Of a DNA stretch of 64,000 bases, positions 42,571 to 53,169 are shown piece by piece (within the stretch, counting starts at the first letter, position 1; the number at the start of each line of letters is the position of its first letter). The DNA lies in the NCBI RefSeq assembly GCF_004379255.2, contig NC_056041.1, forward strand, positions 5,022,001-5,086,000, given 5' to 3'. Below the pieces are notes generated by a model. The model worked only from the letters and a program-made list of their open reading frames with translations. It made no database searches and had not been told where the DNA came from. Source of the DNA: Salvia splendens. Its lineage: Eukaryota; Streptophyta; Magnoliopsida; Lamiales; Lamiaceae. The position numbers and the translations under genes are program-made.

Positions 42571-43529
42571 GAGCATCCACAACGCGTGTCTTCACGGTGC
42601 TGCGTTCCGTGTCTGCGAAACGAAACCTCGGAGACACGCGTTGCAGCCGCCCGTGTCGTCCCCATGCCGTGCCGTGAGTCGTAGCCGCGAGACGCGGCAC
42701 GACACGTCTCGCCACGCGCCGAGGCGACGTGGCGAGCTCCCAGCGCATGCGTGACGCCCACTCGCTGCCCCGCGAGTGGGTTTCGTCTCGGTGACGCAAT
42801 AATTCATTTTTAAATGATTTTTTTAAAAAATATTTTTTATTTATAAAAATTGATTTTTATATTTAAAAACAATTTTTACAAATAAATGAATACAAGAAAT
42901 TCGTAATAGCCCACATATATTTGACGGGCTTGCGAATTTATGAAACTCATTATTGATTGTTTCTCTTTTATAGAGACATCCTTGAATGTTTTATGTTCCA
43001 CTTTCGATGTGGGACAAACTCACTCTTGGTTGTTTCTCTTTTATAGAGACATCCTTGAATGTTTTATGTTCCACTTTCGATGTGGGACAAACTCATTCTT
43101 GGTTGTTTCTCTTTTATAGAGATATCCTTGAATGTTTTATGTTCCACTTTCGATGTGGGACAAACTCACTCCTGGTTGTTTCTCTTTTATAGAGACATCC
43201 TTGAATGTTTTATGTTCCACTTTCGATGTGGGATTTTAATTATGTCTTTTTCTATTTTTTTAAATTATGTCATTTTTATTTTTTTAGGATTTTAATTATG
43301 TCTTTTTCTATTTTTTTTGAATTTTAAGTTGTAATGTTATTTTAATTTTAATGAAGTGTGTTTGTTTTAATTGAATTGAGTTGGAAATAAAAATAAAAAA
43401 TGAAATTGAATGAATAGTAATTTAAGGAACGGTATTCCGTTCCTTAGTTAAAGAATGGAGTAAAAAAGTACAGTGAGGTCCGCAAATAGTAGTTTAAGGA
43501 ACGGTATAGCAACAACGTTGTGGATGACC
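42571..43529. mobile_element. PIF/Harbinger-type MITE, copy 3 (959 bp)
   Basis: Left GAGCATCCACAACG and right (reversed) GGTCATCCACAACG, flanked by TAA on both sides (42568-42570, 43530-43532). The left 220 bases are extremely CpG-rich; AGGATTTTAATTATGT at 43289-43304 matches the internal motif of the other two copies. It has expanded by a 73-bp tandem repeat. Confidence 0.82.
42957..43233. repeat. 73-bp tandem repeat, 3.8 copies
   Basis: The unit starts TTGTTTCTCTTTTATAGAGA and ends GGGACAAACTCACTCTTGG. Copies start at 42957, 43030, 43103 and 43176 and differ at only a few bases. It lies inside the Harbinger-type MITE. Confidence 0.95.
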
Positions 43530-43601
43530 TAAGTTATAGAACAGGATTGTCCAATTTGCAGTCTAGTTTTATGGTTCGGCCTGGAACCGTGCATGTGCAA
43601 G

Positions 43602-43812
43602 CAGTGGCGGATCTAGGGCGGGGCAGGAGGGGGCGGTCGCCCCCTCCGTGCGACTATTTTCCCCTTATCGGGACGTAAAATTACCATGTCCGCCCCCTCC
43701 GTTTGCCTCCGGCGTCAACCCGAACAACGAAAAGAATAGCCATGTCCTCACTCAATCAAGCTAATACTATATATTTCGCCCCCTCCGATTCCGGATCCTG
43801 GATCCGCCACTG
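43602..43812. mobile_element. hAT-type MITE (211 bp)
   Basis: Inverted ends CAGTGGCGGATCTAGG and (reversed right end) CAGTGGCGGATCCAGG with a perfect 8-bp duplication TGTGCAAG (43594-43601, 43813-43820). The interior has CGCCCCCTCCG repeated three times. Confidence 0.92.
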
Positions 43813-43820
43813 TGTGCAAG

Positions 43821-44455
43821 TACATGCATACATTAGTGATGCGGTCGGGCTGGTAAGCCGTCGGTTTTGGTTTTAGGGAGCGTGGAATCGGGATCGGCCT
43901 GTTTCTCGACTGACTACTAGTTTACGATTCAAAAAAATTGGTTTCATAACCCGATCATCTAATTCTATAGCTTCAGCTGCGGCTTAACCCCGAACCATGG
44001 TCAATGGTGACTGGCTCCGGTCTGAACCACCAGTTCTAGTTTTATCATGAATCTCTATGCTGCGGTATATCATTTTAAAAAAAATAATGTTAAGACAAAA
44101 TATAATTCAAAGTTTGTTGTATTTATACATCACTATTTTACATTAATTATTTACTTTGCGACACAAATAGATCGTTGCATATTAATGTGGATAATAATTA
44201 ATGATCACAAATGAATTCCTCTTGTTTAGTCACATTTCACTAGTCTTATCATTGTCTCTCATTCCCACTTCAACTTTACCACCAACTTATTCCTACAACA
44301 AAAAAAACTTTACCACAATAATTAGTTGCTTCGCATCTCTTTATCTAACCCTTGGCCAAAATATGGCGGTGTTTCTTCCCTTTCCCATATTTTTAGTCAT
44401 CCATATTATAGTTCTCTCTCTCTCTTACACTTAACTATTGCATTTTATGCTAACT
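43821..44455. other. Upstream region of the WIP gene
   Basis: GC-mixed stretch to 44040, then AT-rich DNA ending in CTCTCTCTCTC at about 44412-44423, typical of a plant 5'UTR just ahead of the start. Confidence 0.5.
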
Positions 44456-46427
44456 ATGACAGATCCTTTCTTCAACTACTTCAACCCCTCCATGAACCAC
44501 TTCACTCCTTACACCTTCACTTGTCATAATTCCTCTCCGCCGCCGACGGAGGCACTCCCCCTCCTCAGTTTAGAGCCGTCCGATCACCAAGAATCCTCTT
44601 ATAGTGCTATGGAACTAGACGGCGACAACGACAACGACAACAACAACAATGACAACAAAGGGTTGAGAGTCAGTCTCAGCTTAGGGCTACCCTTCACCGA
44701 TTCAGATCCAACCTCCGGCCTATCCTCCTCCGCCTCCTCTGCCGCCGCCAATGAAGAGATAAGCTGTAAAGAAGAAGTCACTGTGGCTAACACAAACCCT
44801 CTCAACAAGGGGCAGTACTGGATCCCCACACCCTCTCAGATTTTGATCGGACCTACCCAGTTTTCTTGCCCTCTTTGCTTCAAGACTTTCAATAGATACA
44901 ATAACATGCAGGTATGTATGTATTCATTCCATTTAGTTTGCTTCAGCTTTTGATAATTTGATCATGTCTACTGAATTAGGGTTTTTAAAATTTTCTTTAC
45001 CTACTGTTGTTCTTTCTTAGTAAAAGGGTAGATGCTGAAAATTAGATCAATATTACAATAAGATAAACTTTGATAAGAAAAATAATTTGGTTCGTCTTTA
45101 GTGAATTATGTGGGTGAGTTAAGAGGGTTTTTGGGATCTGCATAAATCTATCTGCCCAACTGATTACCTGGTCAGCCACCTCTTTATTTGATTGAACAAC
45201 ACAACCAATTCATGCTTTTTGTCCTTGAAGTTTGTAACTTTCACACTGTGGGTTTGTGTAAACTGAATGTTTTACCCTTTTATTCCTAGGTGTGCAGAAT
45301 GGAGTATTTAATTTGTTGTAAATTGTGACACAATAGAACATAGTATTGCCCTCCTTGTAAATCACACACTCGTTATAGTACTAGTACATAATCTTTCCAA
45401 TTGCTCCTTAATTTATTTAATCATATTTTGGCTTTATATTAGAGTAATGTACTACCTCCGTCTCATAATAATAGTCTATTTTTGTCATTTTAGTTCGTCC
45501 CACAATAAGAGTCCACTTTCACTTTTACTATAAATGGTAAATAGACCCCACATTACACTAACTCATTCCACACATATTTCATTATAAAACGTATATAAAG
45601 TAGGACCCCTTACTCCACTAATTCCTTTACATTTCTTAAAATCCGCGTCGAGTCAAATGTGGACTCTTAATGTGAGACGGAGGTAGTATGATACTCCTAC
45701 TCTACTTTCAATTTTTCAATGCAACAAGATCAACAATAGTCTCATACATTAATACTCCAACCTAACCTATTGCGGTTATCAACAATAGTTCTTAGTGACC
45801 TTGAGCTTCCAACCTATCGCGGTTATCACTATACTTAAACTCATCGACATGTTAGACAATTCTAGTCGATGCTAGAAGATTATTTTCTACGTATTATAAA
45901 TTTCTTCTTATTATAGATAGCACCTCTCATTTTCTAAAAAAAATTGATTTCTTCGTCAAAACTAATTTTCTGCATCCGTCCGCAATAAGCAGATGCATAT
46001 GTGGGGACACGGTTCACAATACCGAAGAGGAGCGGAATCTCTAAGGGGCGCGCAACCAACGGCAATGCTAAGGCTTCCGTGTTATTGCTGCGCGGGTGGG
46101 TGCAGGAACAACATAGACCATCCGCGAGCCAAGCCCCTCAAAGATTTCCGAACCCTCCAAACGCACTACAAGAGGAAGCATGGGATAAAGCCCTTCGTAT
46201 GCAGGAAATGCGCCAAGGCCTTCGCGGTCAGGGGCGACTGGAGAACGCACGAGAAGAACTGTGGCAAGCTGTGGTATTGCACGTGCGGATCCGATTTCAA
46301 GCACAAGAGGTCGCTCAAGGACCACATTAAGGCCTTCGGGAATGGCCACGGCGCTTACGGGGTCCATTGTTTCCAAGAGGAGGATGTCGCGTCTCAAATC
46401 GACCATCATAATGAGTCTTCTAGCTAG
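44456..46427 (+). CDS. WIP-family C2H2 zinc-finger transcription factor
   Basis: Two exons, 44456-44911 and 45993-46427, give 296 residues. The start ATG opens [11 protein letters not shown], as in WIP proteins. An EAR-type repression motif SLSLGLP lies at residues 73-79. The family signature W-I-P is at 122-124 ([17 protein letters not shown]), next to finger 1 (C138, C141, H154, H158), which the intron splits just after NNMQ. Finger 2 is the atypical [15 protein letters not shown]...H, then [20 protein letters not shown] and [20 protein letters not shown] complete the four-finger WIP domain. It is a nuclear DNA-binding regulator; relatives (NTT/WIP2, WIP4, WIP5, TT1) act in fruit, root and seed-coat development. 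I cannot tell which paralogue this is. The 1,081-bp intron carries a Stowaway. Confidence 0.93.
45452..45686. mobile_element. Stowaway MITE in the WIP intron (235 bp)
   Basis: Ends CTACCTCCGTCTCATAATAA and (reversed) CTACCTCCGTCTCACATTAA, TA-flanked. A different family from the 179-bp copies. Confidence 0.88.
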
Positions 46428-47300
46428 AGGTGACTTAACTAAAATGAACCTTGTTATTTTGATAATGTCGAAAAAGTTGGATTGAACGTATAAAGTAGTA
46501 GCTGCATTAATAAATGGTTCATATGTATACCACCTTAATTTGTGTTTTTACTAGGAACAAAATTTAGCCATATGGATCGGAGGAGATTGAAAAGATTTTC
46601 GAGTGCGAATCAGTATATGAACGAATCCACGCAGAGGGGTAAAATAGGTAACAAAAAAATATTCGTTCTCATAAATTCGGAAAAATCAGCATTTGTCATT
46701 CCACCTTCACTAACAATAATTTCAAACAAATTTCTAAGCTAGCATAAAGAATTTCACAAAATCTGCATTCAGATCCTCGAAAAACTTACACCGAAGAGAA
46801 ATACATTAGTGTTGAAATCGATTAAAATAAAATATTAATAATGACTGGTGGAACATATATAAAAAAAGAAATCCATGAAAACCAAAGGTATGGTTTGACC
46901 TGACACTGATTCATTTGTTTTGGAATGTGAGTGTTGATTTTGTGACTGGTTTCTGAAACGAGTTAAATATATTCTATGAATCATCTCAAATGGAGTATTG
47001 TACATTGTTTTAGTCTCACTTTATGCTCGCTTTATATAAATATTGTACTATATTGTACTACATTGTAATTTCTTGAAAATTCTAGTATAATTTTAGGAGT
47101 ATAGATTCATCTCAAATATTAATTGCTGTGAACCCATTGGTTGTATTAATATTGTGCATTTTCCTAATTAATTGGCCCGATCGGTTCCCTCGCATGGGCT
47201 ATAACCTATGATGTGAGACTCTCTTATCTCTTCCATTTTACAAAGCCGTGAAGGTAAAAGACGAATCTGCCCCTGACGTACAGTTTAGTAATTAGGTCTA
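46428..47300. other. WIP 3'UTR and spacer
   Basis: 3'UTR to about 46,550, then AT-rich DNA with no gene. Confidence 0.5.
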
Positions 47301-48327
47301 CGATATTTGCATCTGCGATAGAGATTTTGATGAAACAGAAAACAACAGAGAGAGAGAGAGAGACAGAAGAGCGAGAATATAGCTTCTCTCTCTAAACTCA
47401 CCTCCGAGAGTCCGAGAGAAAATCTGTAGTTCCTGCTTCCTAGGGCACTCGCTCCTGAACTCTAACGTGAGAAAAATTGGTAGCTTCTCCTTCTTCCTCT
47501 GATTTTTCATGTTTTTTGCTGTGATTATACATGTATTTATGGAGTACAAATTTTTTTTTTCGATCGGTTTGATAGTTTTAGTTTTTGCTTCGGTGTATGA
47601 CGTCTGGATCTGTATTTTGCCTTTCGCCGTCGTAATTTATGCACTGAAAATTTTGTTTCATGCGATTTCATGTTTTTTTTTCTTTCTGGATTTACGTGTG
47701 TGTGTAATTTGCCTAGGTTTTTTAGTTTTGGTTCGTTCTTCGGTATATGATGCTTGGATCTGTATATTTCCTTTCGTCGTCGTCGTGATTTTTGAACCGG
47801 AAGAGTTTTTTATATTTTATTTTTTTGTGTGTGTTGCTTTCGTCGTTTGCGTGAACATGAGAGTGAATTTTGAAGCGGAATAGCTTTTTTTCCATTATTT
47901 TGCAACGGGAATGGCTGTTTATGTGGATTGGTGTTTTCTCTGTCTTAGATATTTTGTTTTTTTGGCCTTGATATAGCAACTGTATTTCACGTACTATATA
48001 TAGTTTCTGCAAACCCGTCGTCTCCATGGCAGTCTTTACGTTTTTTATTCCATTTTTCCATTTCTGGCATGTTTCTCTCTCTTCTGGTTTTCTTTTCTGT
48101 TTCTCTCCTTTGACTGAAGAAATTTTCTTGTTATTTTCTATCTCAGTTAACATATATCTGTTGAATGCCTGGATCAATTACAAAATTCGTTGAATTGGCT
48201 GATTTAGAATTGAGTCGAAAAATGGTGTATCAAGATGGAATTGCACTGTGATTGTTGCAACATTTGAAGGGAACCAAATACCCAATTTGTGCTTTCATTT
48301 ATTAACAACTTCTATTGAATTCAGGAA

Positions 48328-48639
48328 ATGGACCCCAACCCCAACCCCAACCCCGACCTATCTTCCCAAGGCTCCCTCGGCTCTATGTCAGCCGGGGGCG
48401 TCTCCACCGACACGCCAAAGACAGTTTTGGAAACGCCACGGGACCCCATAGACGACTTCCACTCGTCGGGTTCGGAGCCTACCGACAACAACTCATCTCG
48501 AGTTTCCGTGGACACTATCCCGGCGGTGGGAGGGGCATTGGCAGACGCTGTGGGGGTGCACTTTGTTAAAACGGTGAAGGCTCACTCGATGGTTTTGAAA
48601 TTTTTTCCAAAAGAGCGACCGCCTACGTCCACGACCTGA
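48328..48639 (+). CDS. Unrecognised short protein (103 aa), possibly a broken gene
   Basis: The ATG at 48328 lies 3 bases after a good splice acceptor (TTGAATTCAG), and upstream 47300-47470 looks like a GA/CT-rich 5'UTR with a donor near 47467. So a two-exon transcript with a ~860-bp 5'UTR intron is likely. The product is Pro/Asn-rich at the start (DPNPNPNPD), then Ser/Thr/Asp-rich (TPRDPIDDFHSSGSEP) and ends GVHFVKTVKAHSMVLKFFPK. GC content is far above the surroundings. Just downstream, in another frame, 48647-48799 is also coding-like (DFNSEFIRRQHVEEMTQ ... SEALERTLKRKERD, stop TGA), which suggests one longer protein cut by a frameshift near 48,630 or an unrecognised splice. I do not recognise the family. 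Confidence 0.4.
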   Translation: MDPNPNPNPDLSSQGSLGSMSAGGVSTDTPKTVLETPRDPIDDFHSSGSEPTDNNSSRVSVDTIPAVGGALADAVGVHFVKTVKAHSMVLKFFPKERPPTSTT

Positions 48640-48849
48640 TGATGAATGAGGGACTTCAATTCGGAATTTATCCGCCGCCAGCACGTGGAGGAGATGACGC
48701 AGGAGTCGGCGGATCCTGGATCAGGCGCGGACTCGGCGTCGAAGAGTGAGGCTTTGGAGCGCACCTTGAAGCGGAAGGAGCGTGACACTGACAACTGATC
48801 AGCAACTATGTTATCTTTTATTAGGATTTTCTGGGTGTTTGACTGCATG

Positions 48850-50625
48850 ACTGAGCAACTATGTTTTCTTTTATTAGGATTTTCTGGGTGTTTGTTTGAC
48901 TACATGACTGAATGCATTTGTCTTGGTATTTGAAAGTTTCCTTAAAATTTCATGCATGAGTTATGCACTTTGGATGGATGTTTATCAGCAGAGTTGTTCT
49001 TGATGCTGAGTTATGAAAATGTTTTTACTTTTTCAGAGTAATGGAATAGGAAAAAACCTGTGGCATGGATTTGCTATAGATAATTACACCTTCATAGGAT
49101 GTTTACGTTTTATGTTTAGCTTATATAGGTTCATATATTGTTTATAAAGATGGATTGGAACTTTGGGATAGATATCCAAGGTGATGCAAGCTCGGTTTGT
49201 TGTTGACACCAACCTACTTGGTTAACCAATTGAAACCGAGATGGGCGACAGAATGAGAATCGAATTTAGTAGATGCTCGCTCTTTTTATACTCCCTCCGT
49301 CCCCCATTAGGAGTAGCACTTTGACCGGGCATGAATTTTAAGAAATGTAAATGGAAGTTGGTTGAAAATAAACTTCAAAGATAAGTATACTTCTTGAACA
49401 ATTTTATATTTAAAATTGGTGGTCGTTTTCCTCCACAAACCCTAAACTACAGTATAACACACACTTTACAATATTTTTTTGGCAAAAATAAGAAGTTTTT
49501 AATGAGAAAACAGAAAAATATTTTTTATATTTTTGAAACACAAAAATTATTTTTTTTAATTTATGCTTGATATGGGGGTTGTCTTTTTCGGAATATTTTA
49601 TTTTTAGGGCTCCAAATTTATCACCAATAATTTTGTACCTATAAAAAAAGTTGAACAAATAATCCAAGGAGAAAAGATTAAAAAAAAAGAGTCAAGGTTG
49701 ACATTTTGATTGATAATGTTGATCAATGAATGTTTTTTATTTATTTATTCCAACTACTCCAATTTATTTTTTTTCCTTTACATTTTTTCACTAAAATTTC
49801 AAAAACAATCGACTGTTGATATTAAAAAAATATATCTTTAAATTTAATTAAAAAATTACTTACTTGTCCCAAACATGTTACATGTGTACTATTATATACT
49901 TTTCCAAGGACCATTCACATTTATTTTTCATTAAGAAGGCTCTATACTTTAAAAAAAGATATTGCAACCACCGTTAAATATGTATTAATAATCAGTAAAA
50001 AATACGAGGCATATATACTAACATTAGTAAAACCAAATTAAAATAAAAAATAATCACATAAGCATAGGACTAAGTTAAATTAAGTTTTAGTAATAAACAT
50101 AACACAACATAACGACATGGATTTATTTATTTGATTTCGGGTATTACTAATATGTATCTTCTCCTACTAAAATAACATTGCTTCAAAAACTTCCACATCA
50201 ATTAAAAAACGGCTTCATTTATGTTAATTCTATGCGGTTGCCAACATTACTATTTCATACAAAAAGGATTAAAATAGCCTATTTTCCATATATAAAAATA
50301 CGATCTATTTCCAAAAGAAGAAAACGGTAAAAAAATGTTACTAAATGACAATGTGACATTAATTCATCTCGAAATATTTAAACATACGTTTCTGGATTAA
50401 AGTTGAAACTCATCAATTTAAAAATTGATCAAATTTGTCCACCTACCCAAACAGAGAATCTATTCAAAACATAATACAGCGAAATATAGGAATGTGGGAT
50501 TGAATGTCACAAAAATTTCAAATTTGTAATATCATCCCAAAATAAAGAAAACAATTGAACTGCTAATTTAATCTGATTTTGCTAATGAGATTAGATTTAT
50601 CCAAGTGTGTACTGATTTAGCAATA
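48850..50625. other. Long AT-rich spacer
   Basis: A direct repeat GCAACTATGTT(A/T)TCTTTTAT at 48802 and 48855 just after the unrecognised gene. A single Stowaway-like end TACTCCCTCCGTCCCCCATT at 49289 without a partner. Otherwise very AT-rich and featureless. Confidence 0.5.
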
Positions 50626-50630
50626 TCCGA

Positions 50631-51041
50631 TATTAGAAATGGGCCACTCACCCCTTAAAAGGCCTCATAAGGGGGAGGGTTATCCACACTTATATAGATT
50701 AGATGAGATCTTCACCAAGTCGACGTGGGACAGAATTTAGAGGATTTAACACGCCCCCTCACGTGTGGGCCGGAAAGGACATCGGTCTTCCATCACGTGG
50801 GTAGGCAATGCAAGAGAAACCATCATCGATGTGGGCCGGAAAGGACATCGGTCTTCCACTCGTGAGGTAGATAAGAGATAAAGAGAAAACCATCATCGAC
50901 TTGGGCCCGCTCTGATACCATATTAGAAATGGGCCACTCACCCCTTAAAAGGCCTCATAAGGGGGAGTGTTATCCACACTTATATAGATTAGATGAGATC
51001 TTCACCAAGTCTATGTGAGACAGAATTTAGAGGATTTAACA
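50631..51041 (-). mobile_element. TRIM retroelement, copy of a second family (411 bp)
   Basis: Terminal repeats of exactly 121 bp (50631-50751, 50921-51041), both TATTAGAAATGGGCCACTCA...GATTTAACA, flanked by TCCGA (50626-50630, 51042-51046). PBS GCTCTGATACCA at 50909-50920 abuts the right repeat, so it reads leftward. Its interior has a duplicated GTGGGCCGGAAAGGACATCG plus GTCTTCCA segment. Non-coding. Confidence 0.94.
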
Positions 51042-51897
51042 TCCGATTTTCCTATTAATATGGATTGGGATCTAAAAATCAGATAGAATTGAAAATTCAA
51101 TCTATTGTGTTGAATCAAATTTCAATATATGGAAATATAGTAGGAGTTTAAAATAAAAAATCTGAAATACAGCCAAAGATATTAACTAAGCTTGCAAATA
51201 TCCAGAAGAGAAAAAAGGAAAAGTAAAAGAGTAAACGATAATAATTTGAGAGAGAGAGAGAGAAAATATTACAAAGACAGCAAAATCAGTCTCTGGGTTT
51301 TGCTCGTTTCTCCATTTCTTATTCTTCTTCCAAACCACTCCCACCCACCACCGATCTCCGCCGCCCCCGCTGCCCGCCGCCGGGGGAAATCCGTGGATTA
51401 TCTCTTAAACAAAAAGGCAAGTCTTTTTTCCCAACGCAGGAAGGTTTCAACTGGAATTCAACTGTTTGAATGAGTTGTTGCGCTTAAAGCTCGATTTTTG
51501 GGCGTTTTCTTGCAATTACCAGTTATATTGTTTCTGGGTTTTTGTTGTGGGGCTTGATCGGATTATTCTGGATGTGGATTGGCTTGATTCATTTTAAATT
51601 TTCAATTGCGGGGCGTAGAAGTTCAATGTGAATTGCATTTGGGGGTTTTCTAAATGGTTGACTAGCTTCTCTTTTGGTGTGATCCAGTTGAGCTTTTTAT
51701 TTTGGACTGGAAATAGGAATGGCCAATTTTGTATTCAGCTAGGAAGAAAACGCAATATTTTTTTGCTATAGTGGAATCAGGTCCTATGCTGGTTTGTCCT
51801 TGCTGTATGTAGTCAACAGGGTTCAGTGTATTTTCTTTTGATTTCTCAAAATGTTTGAAAAAGTCAGAATTTGCGATTTCTCTATTGATTGAATCAT

Positions 51898-52072
51898 GTA
51901 GCTGGACTGGGATTTGGTTCACCCAGAATTTGCAATTGCTCTATGAGGTTATAGTGTTGTTGCAGTGGAGTAGCTGGGCGGTTATTATGGTGAACCCAAA
52001 ATTTGCAACTGCTCTACGAAGTTATAGTGTTGATTACATCGTGTAGCTGAGCGGCAATTTTGGTTCACCTGG
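51898..52072. repeat. ~73-bp tandem repeat (2.4 copies) in the LCBK1 5'UTR intron
   Basis: Units start GTAGCTG at 51898, 51970 and 52043 and share TTGGTTCACCC/TGGTGAACCC, AATTTGCAA(T/C)TGCTCTA and GTTATAGTGTTG. Moderately diverged. Confidence 0.8.
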
Positions 52073-53169
52073 GCACATGTTTGTCTGATCTTTTGGACAT
52101 ATATACATGTAGTTATGTTATATATGTTGTTACTTGTATCTTTTCATTTAACTACAAGTACAAGAAGAGCTCAGAGTTGTCTTAGTGCATTGCAAAAGTG
52201 GGATTTGAGCAACTGATTTTATTATTCGGCTGTTCTTCTTTCGCCTGTATTACCTAGTCGTGACCTAGTTTTCCTTCGATTGGAGGCTCTTGAGTTTATG
52301 TATACAAGTGATACTTTTGATGTTTTGGAGGAATCTTTGCTCAATGATCAACTATTTGATGGGGCTATTTATTGTTAATATTATCTGTTGCACCTATTAT
52401 TGGATTGTTCACAATACTATCAGAAACTATTTCCTCAAAATAACATTTCTGAAGTACTAATATACTTTTGAAAAACATACTAACTGATACCTCTCTCGAA
52501 CTTATTCAGTGAGTTTTGTAATTCTATAATATCTTTTACCATTGTCAAAGATAATGGAGAAGATTATAGAGTGATCTAAGTAGTAAGTACTTAAAATACA
52601 TTTTCATTATATATGTAATATCTTGTTTGGCCTGAAGATCATATTACGGCTCTACACTGTAATGTTTGCATAGAAATATCCATCTCTTTATGGATATTGA
52701 AATCGTGTTGTTTCTCCTATAATGATCTGCTATGCTTTCTGGTCGTATCTTAGTATGAGGATAATGAAGAAACAATGTAGTTTTAGTCCTTAATATTAAC
52801 TTATCATTTTCGTAGTTTCAAATATTTATGTTGTTGTATGGTTTCTAATGTGCTGCATGCCTGCATATACAAACCAACTACTCGAGTAAATTGTACTAAT
52901 AACTAGGTATTTAGCAATGCTAAAATGATCAAGAATTGTTTAGCCACCGTCACTAACAATTTTGCAATTTTGCAATTATTGAAGTTAGATGGGATTTTTA
53001 AAAATTTTCATTTTATTTGGTCGATAATTAAAATTTTCTACTGATGCAGGCTGAGTTACAGTCAATCCTTAATTGGACCCTGGATTTTATGGTATTTGTA
53101 CCATGGAGCTTCTGTGTTAGTAGATGACTTTTTCTTTTATTGTCCATTGCTTTGTGCTTGAGAGTCAAT

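Noticed and set aside
42489..42807. Arg-rich open frames
   Set aside because: Same reason: GC-rich end of the third Harbinger-type MITE.
47509..47883. 124-residue hydrophobic plus-strand frame
   Set aside because: T-rich intron sequence of the unrecognised gene; composition alone explains it.
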